A stretch of DNA of 64,000 bases from Tubulanus polymorphus (lineage: Eukaryota; Nemertea; Palaeonemertea; Tubulaniformes; Tubulanidae), in the NCBI RefSeq assembly GCF_964204645.1, contig NC_134027.1, positions 13,750,485-13,814,484 of the forward strand. The letters are read 5' to 3'. Position numbers and translations under genes: made by a program. The first letter of the stretch is position 1; each line of letters starts with the position of its first letter. Under the pieces are notes generated by a model. It had not been told where the DNA came from. It saw nothing but the letters and a program-made list of their open reading frames with translations, and did no database searches. Below, in pieces: positions 11,885 to 22,854 of the stretch.

Positions 11885-12537
11885 TTTTCAGACTTTGATG
11901 GCGGATGATACTAATACCTTTGCTTCCCATAAACAGTACAGAATTTTGGAGAGAACTGTCAATTTTGAACTTGCAAATTTGGATGTCAGGTTTAAGTCAA
12001 AAAAAATTAAATTTCATTTAATCTTGACAAAACACATTTCATGGTGTTTAGTAGAGCTAAAACAAAGGACTTCCGAATTAATGATAATTTAAATTGGAAA
12101 GCCCATATACAGAATATTGCCAAGAAAATGGCACAAGGTATTGGTATCATCCGACGCTTATCATATTTTGTTCCACGATCTGTTACTCTAAAATTGTACT
12201 ATTTTCTTATTCATCCTTACATTCATTATTGTAACTTGACTTGGGCAAATAATACCAGTACTTCTTATCTTAACTGCCTTGTGGTATTACAAAAGAAACG
12301 GATTAGAGCGATTACTGGAAACGGCACATGTCACCTTTATTCAAAAAGTACAAACTATTGAAATTAGAGGATATCAACAAACTACAAATTTGCCAGTTCA
12401 TGTACTTATATGATAAAAATGATATTCCTAAAGCCTTTGATGATTTCTTTCTACATAATTCACAGATTCACAACCACAACACTGGAAATAGTACCAATTA
12501 CATCACTCATTCACCTGCTGAAGCTTCTATACATTAG
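11885..12537 (+). mobile_element. LINE reverse transcriptase fragment, right of DIRS copy 1
   Basis: The frame interrupted at 5638 resumes here with the active-site block MADDTNTF, then shifts frame near 12000 to MVFSRAKTKDF and NLNWKAHIQNIAKKMAQGIG. It continues with the thumb-like HPYIHYCNLTWANN and VVLQKKRIRAITG, and a C-terminal piece from 12328 in another frame. An in-frame TGA breaks it near 12360. It is an old, decayed Jockey/CR1-type element. Confidence 0.75.
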
Positions 12538-13061
12538 TAGCAAAAGCTTGTGCGTTAAATAAATAGTTAACCTATATAGTACTACTCATCTCGTTACTTA
12601 TTTTAAACCAGGTTAACACGGCTACTCTACAAATAATCCAAACAAAGAAACCTTTAGGTTTTCAACATTGGTTGACGTCTATGACGTCATGCCAATGCTA
12701 GTAAAATGGATCGAAAATAGAAGTACGAAAAAATAGCGCCGACTCTTCTCATTTTCATAGTAACTTCAAATTGTCACTCCGTTCACGTCAAACATTGGAA
12801 ACAGCTGAAAATTACTAAAAAAAAATTTCAATTATTCCCCACAACATAGCGTCACAACATAGATTTCTGATTTAATGGTCCAAAAAGTTATTCGATCGCA
12901 TTTTTCTCGTTCATTATCTGGTTGATGAGAGCGGGTTAAACAATCGCGTAGCGATATGTCCGCATTGACATTGGCAGTAAAGAATGGGGAACAGCCTCTT
13001 CTGAATAGAAAAACATAAAATTATGTACCTCCGGTTTATAAATATCACAGTGTTTGGATAA
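12538..13061. other. No recognisable feature
   Basis: AT-rich intronic sequence between two LINE remnants. No gene or repeat structure is evident. Confidence 0.4.
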
Positions 13062-13900
13062 TTCAATTCAATTCTTTATTACAACTTAAAAGTTTTACAG
13101 TAAAACATACAAGTATATAATGCAATAAAGGAAAAAAAAAGCACAATTAATTTTACAGAGTAGAAAATTACATTTAAAATTTAAAAGAAACAGGATAACA
13201 TATTTATGGAACTAGCATGATTTGGAAGACACACTCCAGGGCTCTGTCATGAGAAAACTGGAAGAAGCATATGTATATACTACCAGGGAGGTGGGAGTGG
13301 AAAACCAAGTAGAGGGTTCACTTCCACCTCCCAGGCATATCTTACAAAAAGACCCATTTCTTTTGTCTGTTTTTTGTTGTATATAGTTACAGAAAAGGTT
13401 ACAGATCTCAAAGTCGTTACCATATGACATCAGGAGAATAAAAAGTTCATCCTCGGAAAAATTGTCGATGGGTATAATTAATCGGAGCGAATTCAAAAAG
13501 TTTTTCCTTTCGGTGTCATATAATTGACATTGGAGGATGAAATGTTGCTCATCCTCAATTTGGGCCGAATCACATAACCTACAAATTCTGTCCTTAGCAG
13601 GAACAAAAGGCTTTTTATATCTGTCAGCCTCTATTCTTAGTTGGTGTGCGCTTGTTCGTAACCTTGCAAGAACCTTGCGTTTATAAAAATTTTTGATATA
13701 TAAAAGATATCTTTCAAGGGAGAAATTATACTTGAAATGTTTGTATGTTCTTAATTTAGATTTCTCCCTACCAAGATCATTGGAGAACACAAAGGACGTC
13801 CAATTATATTTATATAAAGCCTGGGTATATAATTTGAGTTCACGTGCAGTTTTACAAAAATTAATTGAGCCTGGATATCACTGTTATTCCAACTATCAGT
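13062..13900 (-). mobile_element. LINE C-terminal zinc-knuckle fragment with 3' tail
   Basis: The minus strand encodes the C-terminus of a non-LTR ORF2: LARLRTSAHQLRIEADRY followed by the Cys/His cluster RICRLCDSAQ-EDEQHFILQC. This cluster is the C-terminal zinc motif of many LINE reverse transcriptases. The frame extends upstream past 13790 (YTQALYKYNWTSFVFSNDLG) to about 13880. On the minus strand the element ends in an AATAAA signal near 13075 and an ATTGAATTGAA tail. It is 5' truncated, as is usual for LINE copies. Confidence 0.75.
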
Positions 13901-13981
13901 ATCCATTGGATTATTTGGGATAAATTCTCAGCGTCAGAATACGTATTTCTAGAGCAGTGGAACGGCAGCCTACTCGTGACT

Positions 13982-14150
13982 TTTCAATTCAATTCAATTC
14001 AATTCATACTTTATTGATCCTTGTCGAAATATTACAACATCAGATATATACAACAATTAAGTGAACACATTACAATCACAGTTACAAACAAGAGAGACAA
14101 GTTGAAAAGAGAAGAAAGAGAGGGAAAAAAACAAAACAAAACAAAAACAA
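13982..14150 (-). mobile_element. LINE 3' end with TTGAA-type tail
   Basis: Read on the minus strand, AATAAAGTATGAATTG leads into four or more GAATT repeats, the same type of tail as the element at 13062. On the plus strand the body is an AC/AAAC-rich low-complexity run up to 14150. Confidence 0.5.
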
Positions 14151-14666
14151 AAAACATATGTAACAAAAATACGATTTACAAGTAATTGACTGAAACCCGT
14201 ATGTGATCGTGCGGGAACGCCTTTACTAAAGTTAAATCCATTTCATGATGATACGAAACATCAACGGTAGGCTACTACCATGATACGATATCACCAATAA
14301 AGATAGATCATTTTATTCAATTTTACCAGAGTTGTTTATTGGAGGAAAATATCATTGTTAAGTACACCGAGAACAACCATGTTGTATCATCAATCAGTTG
14401 GCTGACATTGTAAAATTCAATTCGGCTATATTCTAATATAAGTTTTCACTTTAGGACGCCCTACCCACCTGCTGCGCACTCATAAGGCGGTAGCACCCTC
14501 TTACGCACTCGGCAGAGATTCGCTTTGTAACGCGCCGGGAAAAAATACCTTTTATTATCTTTTCCATGCGTTAAACAACAGTGATTAAATTTACACGTTG
14601 TTTGTCGTAAATTGCAAAATTGCGATGGTTATTTGCCGCTGCTGTAGTTTTTTGGAATTGAATCGA
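14151..14666. other. No recognisable feature
   Basis: Intronic sequence with no clear gene or repeat. Confidence 0.35.
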
Positions 14667-14905
14667 GCGGCCTCGGTAGCTCAGTGAGATAAGGCGTGAT
14701 GCTGTTGAATCCACTATCAATGCTGAGTGACAAGTGGGTTCGAGTTTTGCTGGCTGCGAACAGTGTGCGGGCAACACTTCAAAGGCCGTACCGTCGTGAG
14801 GTTAAATGAACAATCCAATAATCTTGGGAAACCAAGATCCAAATGACGTACGTAAAGCCAAACAAACAAAAAGACAAACAAACAATCATCAGCCGGCCTC
14901 AGTGA
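14667..14905 (+). mobile_element. tRNA-derived SINE
   Basis: The head has an A-box-like GGTAGCTCAGTGAGATAAGG (14675) and a B-box-like GGGTTCGAGTTTT (14736). These are about 60 bp apart, as in a tRNA with a long variable arm. A unique body follows, then a CAAACAAACAAA-rich tail near 14860-14885. Together these suggest a SINE transcribed by RNA polymerase III. Confidence 0.6.
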
Positions 14906-15488
14906 CACCAACACCGGCATCGCTCTCTGCGACGTTTTGCATGCATACATGCATCAGAGCTTGGAGCTCTAAGATAGAGGGTCTTGCAATTGCATTCATT
15001 TTCATTATTCAGTGGGGCCTAACAGTTCATGCGTAAAAATGGGTTTTTGTATCCAAATCTTGATTGATATAAATATCTTGGCTGGGACATGATGGAAAAC
15101 ATCAGAATAAACTAGTTTCGTCTTTTTAACAGAATCGCATTAATGAGGTTTAACAGTACAAATAGCCTAGGCTAAATCGTTCAGCAGAAAATAAATTCAT
15201 TTTCACGAATAAAATCGTACTAGACAAATAGACCTTTAAGTCTGTGGTCCACCCAATCAACATCGTCATAGAAGATTTGCCGGCAGATTTAAAACATTAT
15301 AACCACTTAATACCACAGTATAATCTACCAATGCTTCAAGGCCCATGGGCCTCTTGTTTATGACTCCTTTCATTTTGCATGTTGATACAGTCATGCAGAA
15401 AACCCGTTATTGCTGCTTTGCAGCTACTTTGTAAGATTGTAATTTGAAGTTTTCATTTATACCCGGTATGTTGATGTTGTTATTTTAG

Positions 15489-15554
15489 ATAAACACAAAA
15501 AGCAAATGAAACCCTTTACGAAGATCACTCCAAAGCACAGCACTCCAATGTGTG
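15489..15554 (+). CDS. Gene A exon 3, Lys-rich
   Basis: This internal exon of 66 bp has acceptor TTATTTTAG at 15488 and donor G|GTGAGT at 15555. It enters and leaves in phase 1, consistent with exons 2 and 4. It encodes NKHKKQMKPFTKITPKHSTP and two more residues, a basic Lys-rich stretch that could serve as a nuclear localisation signal. Confidence 0.55.
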
Positions 15555-16389
15555 GTGAGTAATTTTTGTAGTTAGGCTAAAAAAATAATAACTTGTTTCT
15601 CTGCAGCGGCCGGGGCGGAAAAAATCATTCTGTGAATTTAGTTGATTTGGTCATTGGGAGGAATATTTCTATTTGCACAAGTCTGGGAAAAAAGCTTTTT
15701 CTGAAATCGGATGGATGACCTTGATATGCTAATTAGCCATGTGCTCAAACTGTAAATCCAATCAAATTTTATTCTGCCAAAAAAAAAACCAATTTAATGT
15801 TATTTTATTGAACAAATAAAACATCAAATCCAATTCAAGTTTGTTTTATTGAGCAAATTTCAGAAAGTTCAATTTTATTCCGCATTCAAATTAGTAAGAC
15901 AAAGGGAGAAGATTTATCTGAGGTATTTGTTCCTGCCAGCGCCAGTTGCTGTGTGTGCTACTTATGAAAACACGATTGTATTGTGTAAAGTTCACGATTG
16001 ATAGAACACTATATCCATGTTGACGCGATGTAGAGAGAATCCCACAATTATAACGAAAAAGTCCGAAAATGAAACTTCGAGATAGTAGTTTATTTCAACG
16101 TTTCGACTATATCCTAATAGTCATCTTCATTATTCCTGAAGATGACTATTAGGATATAGTCGAAACGTTGAAATAAACTACTATCTCGAAGTTTCATTTT
16201 CGGACTTTTTCATTATAATTGTGGGATTCTCTCTATATTGTGTAAAGGTTTGACTCTGAGCTGGGAGTGTATTTTGACAAATATAACCCACAGAAGTCAG
16301 CCCCTTGGGGCTCTTGTTTTTTTAGCCTTATGCACTCATAGTTTGTTTTATTGTGAGCTGTTAAGTATTCAATTGTTCTATATTTTCAG
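15555..16389 (+). other. Gene A intron 3
   Basis: This 835-bp intron, from GTGAGT to ATTTTCAG, contains a near-perfect 200-bp palindrome (16031-16237). Confidence 0.5.
16031..16237. repeat. Near-perfect inverted repeat with ~100-bp arms
   Basis: Arms of about 100 bp are separated by about 7 bases centred at 16134. Each arm contains GTCCGAAAATGAAACTTCG and CGACTATATCCTAATAGTCA. Mismatches are very few. The motif ATTGTGTAAAG occurs near 15985 and again just after the right arm, so the whole unit may be a foldback insertion with a target duplication. Confidence 0.8.
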
Positions 16390-16664
16390 ATAATTCGGTA
16401 TTAAATCTGTCTCATAACACCCATATTAATGCTGAAAACAAATTACCTCCTAAGGCTAGAAAGAAGAAACGCTTCATTTCATCTAATTCCGACGGTGTAT
16501 GTCCAACTAATGTTTCTAAGAAAATTAATAATTCTGTGCAAGATTCCAGTTTGCCAGACGAGGAGTCAATATCTACTCAGTCACAAATACACCATATGCA
16601 CCATCCTCCACGAGTAGCAGTACAGGTGCTTACTCATAATGGCAGCATATCATCAGATGAGTAA
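16390..16664 (+). CDS. Gene A exon 4 (probable last exon)
   Basis: The exon follows acceptor ATATTTTCAG, enters in phase 1 and is open for 91 codons to TAA at 16662. It encodes a polar segment with a basic cluster LPPKARKKKRFISSNSDG, likely a nuclear localisation signal, a His-rich IHHMHHPP and a Ser/Asp end. The sequence GTAAGT at 16661 also makes a strong donor, so the exon might instead splice onward, for example to the candidate at 17845. The product appears to be a disordered nuclear protein of unknown family. Confidence 0.6.
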
Positions 16665-17552
16665 GTATTAAATCTGTAGTAAATCCAATTATTTGCTGTG
16701 GTTGGCTTATATTGCGAGGTAAACTATCAACCCTTTCACTATGTGGTACATAGTCACTGCCGAGTCAACATTTTTAGTCGGCCTGAGTTCTTTTTTCGTC
16801 ACTTTGCTGACGTTTTGGCAACCGCCTAATAGCATGTCCGTCAATTCCCCGACTGTTTTCCAACGTCATCCGCCGATTCTCCGACCAAACCCCGTCCATT
16901 TCCGTCAATTCCCCAACTATCTGCCAATGTCATCCAGGAACCAGTATGAGTAAGATTAACCTCTTCAACAACATAACAACCTCAGGCAACTATAGATAAT
17001 TACATGTACAACTTCATTTTCTTCTGCAGCAAAACAAAAATTAATACAGAATTATACAGTTTCATAGTTGAGATAAAATAAGGGAATAGAAATTGGAAAC
17101 ATTTCAAGCCAAAGAAAATGGCACCATCTTGCAGATTAATACTAGCCTATCATGTAATATACATGTATATGGACAATATCTCTAGAATATATAAGTGGTT
17201 TGGTTTTTAATCTAATTTTTTGATGAATTACAACGGATTAAGTACATAAACAAATACTAAGTAAATTTGCACAAAGCAACATTTGCATGATTAATGCCTA
17301 AAATACCCATATAAAGTTTTTCTACAGAATTTTAGCCAAACCCACTTTCTATTTCATTTGATTATAGGCCTGCCATGAGCAGGTTTTAACTGCTGTTTAA
17401 TTATTTGCCAAAACTACAGAAAACTACAGAATTATTAGGATTTTTGGCGTGTTTAAGCCAAAGTTTGATGCACCCCCAATTCCCTCATTCACCGCTCAAT
17501 CATTGTTGGAGTCTTTTATGAGAAGGGATCATCCGTACAGCTTCTAAAAATG
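16665..17552. other. Intergenic or 3' UTR region
   Basis: AT-rich sequence between gene A and the last exon of gene B, which converge here. A moderately GC-rich patch at 16740-16960 contains repeated CGTCAATTCCCC-type motifs. No gene is seen. Confidence 0.35.
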
Positions 17553-17697
17553 TCACCAGTAAATAAGTCCTGACTGGATATCAACGAGTGAAGCTTCGGG
17601 AAGTGATAGGCCTATATCACACCCTTTGACGTTGTACCGTTGTAGAACATGCCCCAACATCATTTCCTCACGAAATTTCTCGATTGCTTTGACAAGC
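17553..17697 (-). CDS. Gene B terminal exon
   Basis: On the minus strand an acceptor TTTTTCTTTTAG precedes 17697. The exon encodes LVKAIEKFREEMMLGHVLQR, then a segment containing VKGCDIGLSLPEASL and ending GLIYW before the TGA at 17553. It enters with one base needed to complete a codon, exactly matching the donor phase of the exon at 18072. The amphipathic helix and codon use look like a real protein. No family is recognised. Confidence 0.55.
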
Positions 17698-17844
17698 CTA
17701 AAAGAAAAATAAACTGGTATAATAATTGTATTTATAAATTGTATCAACTGCATAGAGATCATAGTAATGAGTCAGTTCAGGTCTAGCTAAAGTCTATTCT
17801 TTTTGTCTGGGATAGCAATTTTTGGGGATATTTCTCATTTTCAG

Positions 17845-17943
17845 TCCAACAGCGTAGGCAGCACCCAAGCACTAGCTCAAAATGCCCTAAAACCTGATGA
17901 TGTATCCATGATATCAGCTATTAAACCTGAGTCAATCAATTTG
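17845..17943 (+). CDS. Candidate terminal exon, plus strand
   Basis: A good acceptor (TTCTCATTTTCAG) precedes a 33-codon open frame rich in polar residues (QNALKPDDVSMISAIKPESI) ending at TAA. It might be an alternative last exon of gene A. However, the phase 2 end of exon 4 fits only if a secondary AG at 17857 or 17865 is used. It also lies within the gene B intron on the opposite strand. Low confidence. Confidence 0.25.
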
Positions 17944-18071
17944 TAATCATTACAACATTATAGTACTAATAACCTAATCATTTTAAGTGTTATTTTAGCA
18001 ATAAAATGCATTGAACTTGATGTCACTTCAAATAGGCCTTAAAATTGAAGCAACTCAGCACTAACACTTAC

Positions 18072-18201
18072 CGAACGTAACACTTGTAATCACACTTGTT
18101 ACAACTAGAAGACTGATGAATAGCGATTTTGATAACAAAGAATACGAACAAAAGAGCGAACAGAATGGAACCAAAACTGCGGCGGAAGATCAGCGCACCA
18201 C
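18072..18201 (-). CDS. Gene B upstream exon with signal-anchor segment
   Basis: The minus-strand frame encodes basic residues then a hydrophobic run (FGSILFALLFVFFVIKIAIH) followed by SSSCNKCDYKCYVR, ending at donor CG|GTAAGTG (18071). The end phase matches the exon at 17697. The layout, a short basic N-terminus, one membrane segment and a Cys-rich stretch, fits a small type II or signal-anchored protein. No in-frame ATG is present, so the start is probably in an earlier exon; the AG at 18202 is a possible acceptor. Confidence 0.5.
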
Positions 18202-18375
18202 GCCGGCCTCATTATAAACAAAACCTTCAATTTTTTATTCAGTTTAACAACCTTTTCTAATAACATAATCAAACGTATATGTGTATCATTGATTAATAAC
18301 TGAAGTATTGATATCGTCCTTATTTGAATAATTCACAAATGGGGCGAAAGAGGGCACCACCATCTTGGTCGGTAT

Positions 18376-18665
18376 ATGGTTAACGGGCCAACGTTGGCCC
18401 GACGACGAAACGATGACCGTATCAAGAATAAATAATTTTGAAACAAAACTACGCTATACATATACCTACATAATATTTACTATCATATATTGTGATATTG
18501 TATACTTAAATTAGAGCGAATGCATCAGAAATAAGTACTTGCCCCGCCGGGGTCGGCGTGGAAACGTCGGCCCAACGGCGAAGCCGACTCCTTGCCGACC
18601 CACGTCCAAATGCCGACTTCGTCTGACTCAATGCCGACGTCGGGCCGACTGGAAATGTTAACTGG
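18376..18665. repeat. GC-rich interspersed repeat with inverted ends
   Basis: The left edge contains TTAACGGGCCAACGTTGGCC; the right edge (reverse complement) contains CAGTTAACATTTCCAGTCGG. The right third is CCGACG-rich and contrasts with the AT-rich surroundings. Probably a MITE-like element; its class is unknown. Confidence 0.4.
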
Positions 18666-20439
18666 GTGGTGACTCGCATTTTCATAGAGAATTTTCATAA
18701 TACCCATGCACCATCTATCACTATTTCAGCTACTTTGTACAAACAGTCATAAATATTTAGTGGATCAATATTAATAAATATATTTCTCTAATTGTGCAGA
18801 CTACCTTGCTACACTAAAACAGCCATAACTTTTTTATCTACGGGGAATTTTACCATCAAGTTCTCAGATAATCATCAGAACATACTGCAGAATAGAAAAG
18901 CAGGCTTTTTCTGAAAAACTATATGAATTATGCTAATTAGGTTCATGCGACACATTTGATTAGAATGAAAATTTTTGAAAATGTTTGACTTCTACGTTGT
19001 CCTCTGTAGGTACAGTATCCCTTTCATAACACTTACGGTATCTTTATACCATGGGTTTTTAGTGAAATCACCTAAAGTTCCTATTTCTGGCATATGGTGG
19101 GTGGGTATATGGCCAGTAGTTAATGGGCACCATATTTTATGTTGACAAACATTTTCAGTAATAAGCCACTTAGGTGGTAAGCTTAGTTATGTGAAATTAG
19201 TTTGACAATGGATGAATTATTGAAACTGTCGAAATTACGTTCAAACTCATACCCATAGTATCATCAGGGTTTGGATATGTCCTTAAATTCCTGGAAATTG
19301 AAAAAATGTTTTTCCAGCACTGGAAACTCCTGGAAAATGCAAGGTTTTTTAAGCCAGTCGTAGGCTGAGCCTATTACTATACGAATGGAGCGAATTTAAA
19401 TGACATGGTTTCCAGAGCAAAGGCTCTTTGACTGTGCAACTGAGCATATATTCATACAAATCATTCATTAAAGCATTATCCATTCTCCAAACCCTATGAA
19501 GCTGAATTTTGAAAGAGGGCCTTGTTAAAATTGTTGTGAGCTTTTTCATGAAAATCTGAACGCAAAAATATCTGTTTCAAAAAGCCAATCAGAAAGCAAA
19601 GGCTCCTCTATGATTGGCTTCGCTGCAGAGATCAGCAGGTGTTCACGTGAACCGGCGATATCGCCTACTGTTTTACTTCCAGGTTTCCTTTTAAGATTTG
19701 AAATTGTATTTCAATATCGATTTCTGTGAAATCTTTAATTGATTTGGTTTTTTGGGAGGAATAATTTCATTTGCACTACAGAAAATATCATTGACAATTA
19801 TGCAAAGTCCGAGAAAAATAGCTTTTTCTCAAATCAGATAGATGACCTTGATATGCTAATTAGCCATGTGCTCAGGTCATACTAAAAAGTGTCCACAACC
19901 GACCACAAGCGTCCACAGCCATTTTTAATGCCTAAAAGACACCAAATATACATGTATTTCTAATGATAATTATAATAAAGATAATGATATGTTAATAGTT
20001 ATTTATTTTTGTTACTTAGATTATGCTATATAAAAGTTAATTATATCAGTTTTTGATCAATCTAGTGGTTAAAATGCCTGGCATTATACCTAGGCATTCT
20101 TTATTATTTGTTCTTCTATGCCATTAGGCATTTAACTTAGTGGAGATATTCTCAATACATTAACTTGACCATTTGCTATCACTCGTTGTGATATCGCTTT
20201 AGTGTGAAAGTATATTGCAATTTATTCCTTTCCTTTTCTGGTATCCTTATATAAATATTATAATCATAATTTTTTTTTTCTTATTCATTTGTTTTTTTTT
20301 TTCAGCTCAAACTTATCAAATTTCTTTAAATAGGGCGTTTAGGCAATGAGAATTTTTCTATAGATTTAAAGATGATGAGTACAATCTGAACAACATTCTA
20401 GATGATGAAGGACCTGCAATCTATAATTATAGGTGTCCA
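18666..20439. other. No recognisable feature
   Basis: AT-rich intergenic DNA. The block with AATTAGCCATGTGCTCA at 19858 also occurs at 15730, so parts are dispersed repeat. No convincing gene. Confidence 0.35.
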
Positions 20440-22500
20440 TATATTGAACCGGATAATTTTTCTGATTTAGTTAACAGTGAAAAAAGTTCTATGTCTAATG
20501 TTCTACAGTGTAACATACATAGTTTCCCAAGTAAAATTGATAATTTGAAAATGTTAATTGAAAATTTGAGGCATCAAAATATTGAACTATATGTAATTAT
20601 GCTCTGTGAAACATTCCTTACTGATCATAATGCTCAAAGTTCTATTTTACAAGGATACTCACTTTATGAGGTACACCGTAAAAACTTAACTAAAGGGGGA
20701 GTTGCACTTTTTATGAAAAATACTTTATCGTTCAGAATGCGGAGCGACCTAAACTTTTATGAGGAAGGCAAATACGAATCTTGTTTCATTGAGATCAGGA
20801 AGGGCAAATCCTTTCAAAACAATTTGATTATTGGTAAATCTATAGAGTACCTGGCACCCCTGTGAATGATTTTATTTCAATCTATGATAACTTACTTAAA
20901 ACTACCAAAAAGGAAAAAAGTGATATTATTCTTGGAATGGATCAAAATTTAGATTATATTTAGATTAATTCTCGTAAAAATACATCCAAATTTTTAGACT
21001 GTTACCTAAATCACAATTTGTTTCCTTCTATCTTGAGACCAACTAGAATTACTCCTTCATGTGCTAACTTGATTGATAATTTATTTATCACCAAATCTCT
21101 ATTCATGGGCCACTAGTGCAATTTTGACCACTCATATTTCAGATCGTTTACCTTGTATAGTATCGTATAGTATAGAAATTACCAAGTATCGTGAAAGCAC
21201 TGAAAACAAGCGTAACCTATCTCATAATAACTTTGCCCTAATCAATAGAAAATTACTAACAACTGACTGGACTGGCCTCGCTCACATGAATGCCAATGAA
21301 AGTTATTCTTATTTTATCAAAAAACTCAGTAATATAGTGGATGATGTAGCGCCTGTAATGAAAGTTAAAGCTAGAAATCACATTAGGGAAGAATGGATGA
21401 CGCCATCCATTTTAAGATCGTCATGGGAATGTGATAAACTATATAAGAATTGTATTAATCTAACTAAAAAATGACCAGAAATATCAGGAATATGTCCTAT
21501 ATAGAACAATCTGAACTATTCAAAAGACGACAAGAACTTGATAACTATTCAGACAAATTAACCATGTTTGAAAAGAATTCTAAAAAGCTCTGGCAATTTA
21601 TGAAAACGGCTATTGGGAAAAACCGAGATAAAACTTCAGTGACAACTGATAGCTTTAAAATTAATGGTAACGTGACATCTGATCCAATGATGATTTCAAA
21701 TGGCTTTAATGATTATTTCTGTAATATTGGAGAAAGATTTGCGAATGAGATTCCAAAATCGAACAGAGACTATACTAGTTATTTACCAAACCAAAAAACT
21801 CAATGTTTCTTAGCCCTACAAATGAACAGGAAATCGATTTACTAATCAAATCTCTGCCCAACACACTCAGTTCTGGTCACGACAATATCAATAATTTAAT
21901 AGTTAAAAAAGTAAAGCGAAATATTAAACCATTAACCATTAACCCTAATAATGAATAAATCTCTGGAGGAAGAAATTTTCCGTGATGACATGAAAATAGC
22001 GAAGATTATCCCTATATTTAAAAACAACGACAAAGATCTTTTTTCTAATTACAGACCAATTTTGCTGCTACCAGTTTTCTCCAAAATCCTCGAGAAACTC
22101 GTACATTCTAGGCTTTATTCTTTCTTAGTCAAGAATAATATAATCTATACAAGCCACTCAACGGGCCACGCTATAACTGAAATTTTAGGCGCCATACTAA
22201 ATAACATAGAAAATAAAAAAACATCTCTTGCATTCTTTTTAGAATTGTCAAAAGCGTTTGATTCCCTTGATGTTAGTCACCTTCTCGTTGAGCTTTCCGA
22301 TTATGGAATAAGGGGTCATTGCTATAAATGGTTGAAAGTTATCTTACAAACAAAAAAATGTATGTTAATTATAAGCTGAATACAGATTCTCAATTAAAAC
22401 ATCAAATTTGGTGTCCCCCAGGACTCGGTACTCAGTCCATTGCTTTTTTGGTTTACCTTTGTCAACGATATGATGTTGGCATTGAGCCAATTCATGTAAA
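20440..22500 (+). mobile_element. LINE with endonuclease and partial RT (decayed)
   Basis: The 5' half encodes an apurinic-type endonuclease domain: NVLQCNIHSFPSKIDNLKML, the LCETFLTDHN block, KGGVALFMKN, ILGMDQNLDY and a THISDRLPCI block, spread over 20491-21474 with stops and frameshifts. The RT follows: KIAKIIPIFKNNDK, NYRPILLLPVFSKILEKL and LELSKAFDSLD. It ends just after a PPGLGTQS/VNDMM-like block, before the catalytic YADD motif. The clade is Jockey/CR1-like. Multiple stops show it is inactive. Confidence 0.8.
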
Positions 22501-22854
22501 ATCGCGGTACGTTTTTTTATGTGAGCATTTGTTTCATTGGTTCTCGGCTTAAACGATATAGAATCGATGCGATTGAAGACACAGGCGAACCTCTGTCGAT
22601 GACATGGTCAACTCAGTTAAAATTCTACGAAAAACTGTTTTTGTAAATTCTTAGCTCTCACGTATAAAATTGCAATTACCTCGATTGGGGGCGTCGTCTC
22701 TACGGGCGAATGGGATTGGCTGTTTTTGGAATATACCGGGAATTCCGGCGCTACTAAAATAATTATGGGAAAGCCATAGAATGGCGTACGTTTCATTGGA
22801 CTAGGTGCCGTATACGTGCCGATTTCAAATGCTCATTGCTGGTGAGGATGTAAT
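22501..22854. other. No recognisable feature
   Basis: Short spacer between the truncated LINE and repeat R1 copy B. No gene or repeat recognised. Confidence 0.35.

Larger units (their letters stand above)
839..15488 (+). other. Gene A intron 2 (14.6 kb, transposon-filled)
   Basis: This intron runs from donor GTGAGT at 839 to acceptor TATTTTAG ending at 15488. It contains a duplicated exon fragment, LINE pieces in both orientations, a complete DIRS element in sense orientation and a SINE. It may hide further exons. The order of exons 2 and 3 is inferred from matching phase only. Confidence 0.4.

Noticed and set aside
16031-16237. Hammerhead ribozyme in the palindrome
   Set aside because: A GAAAC is present, but the required CTGATGA core is not; the sequence reads CTGAAGATGA.
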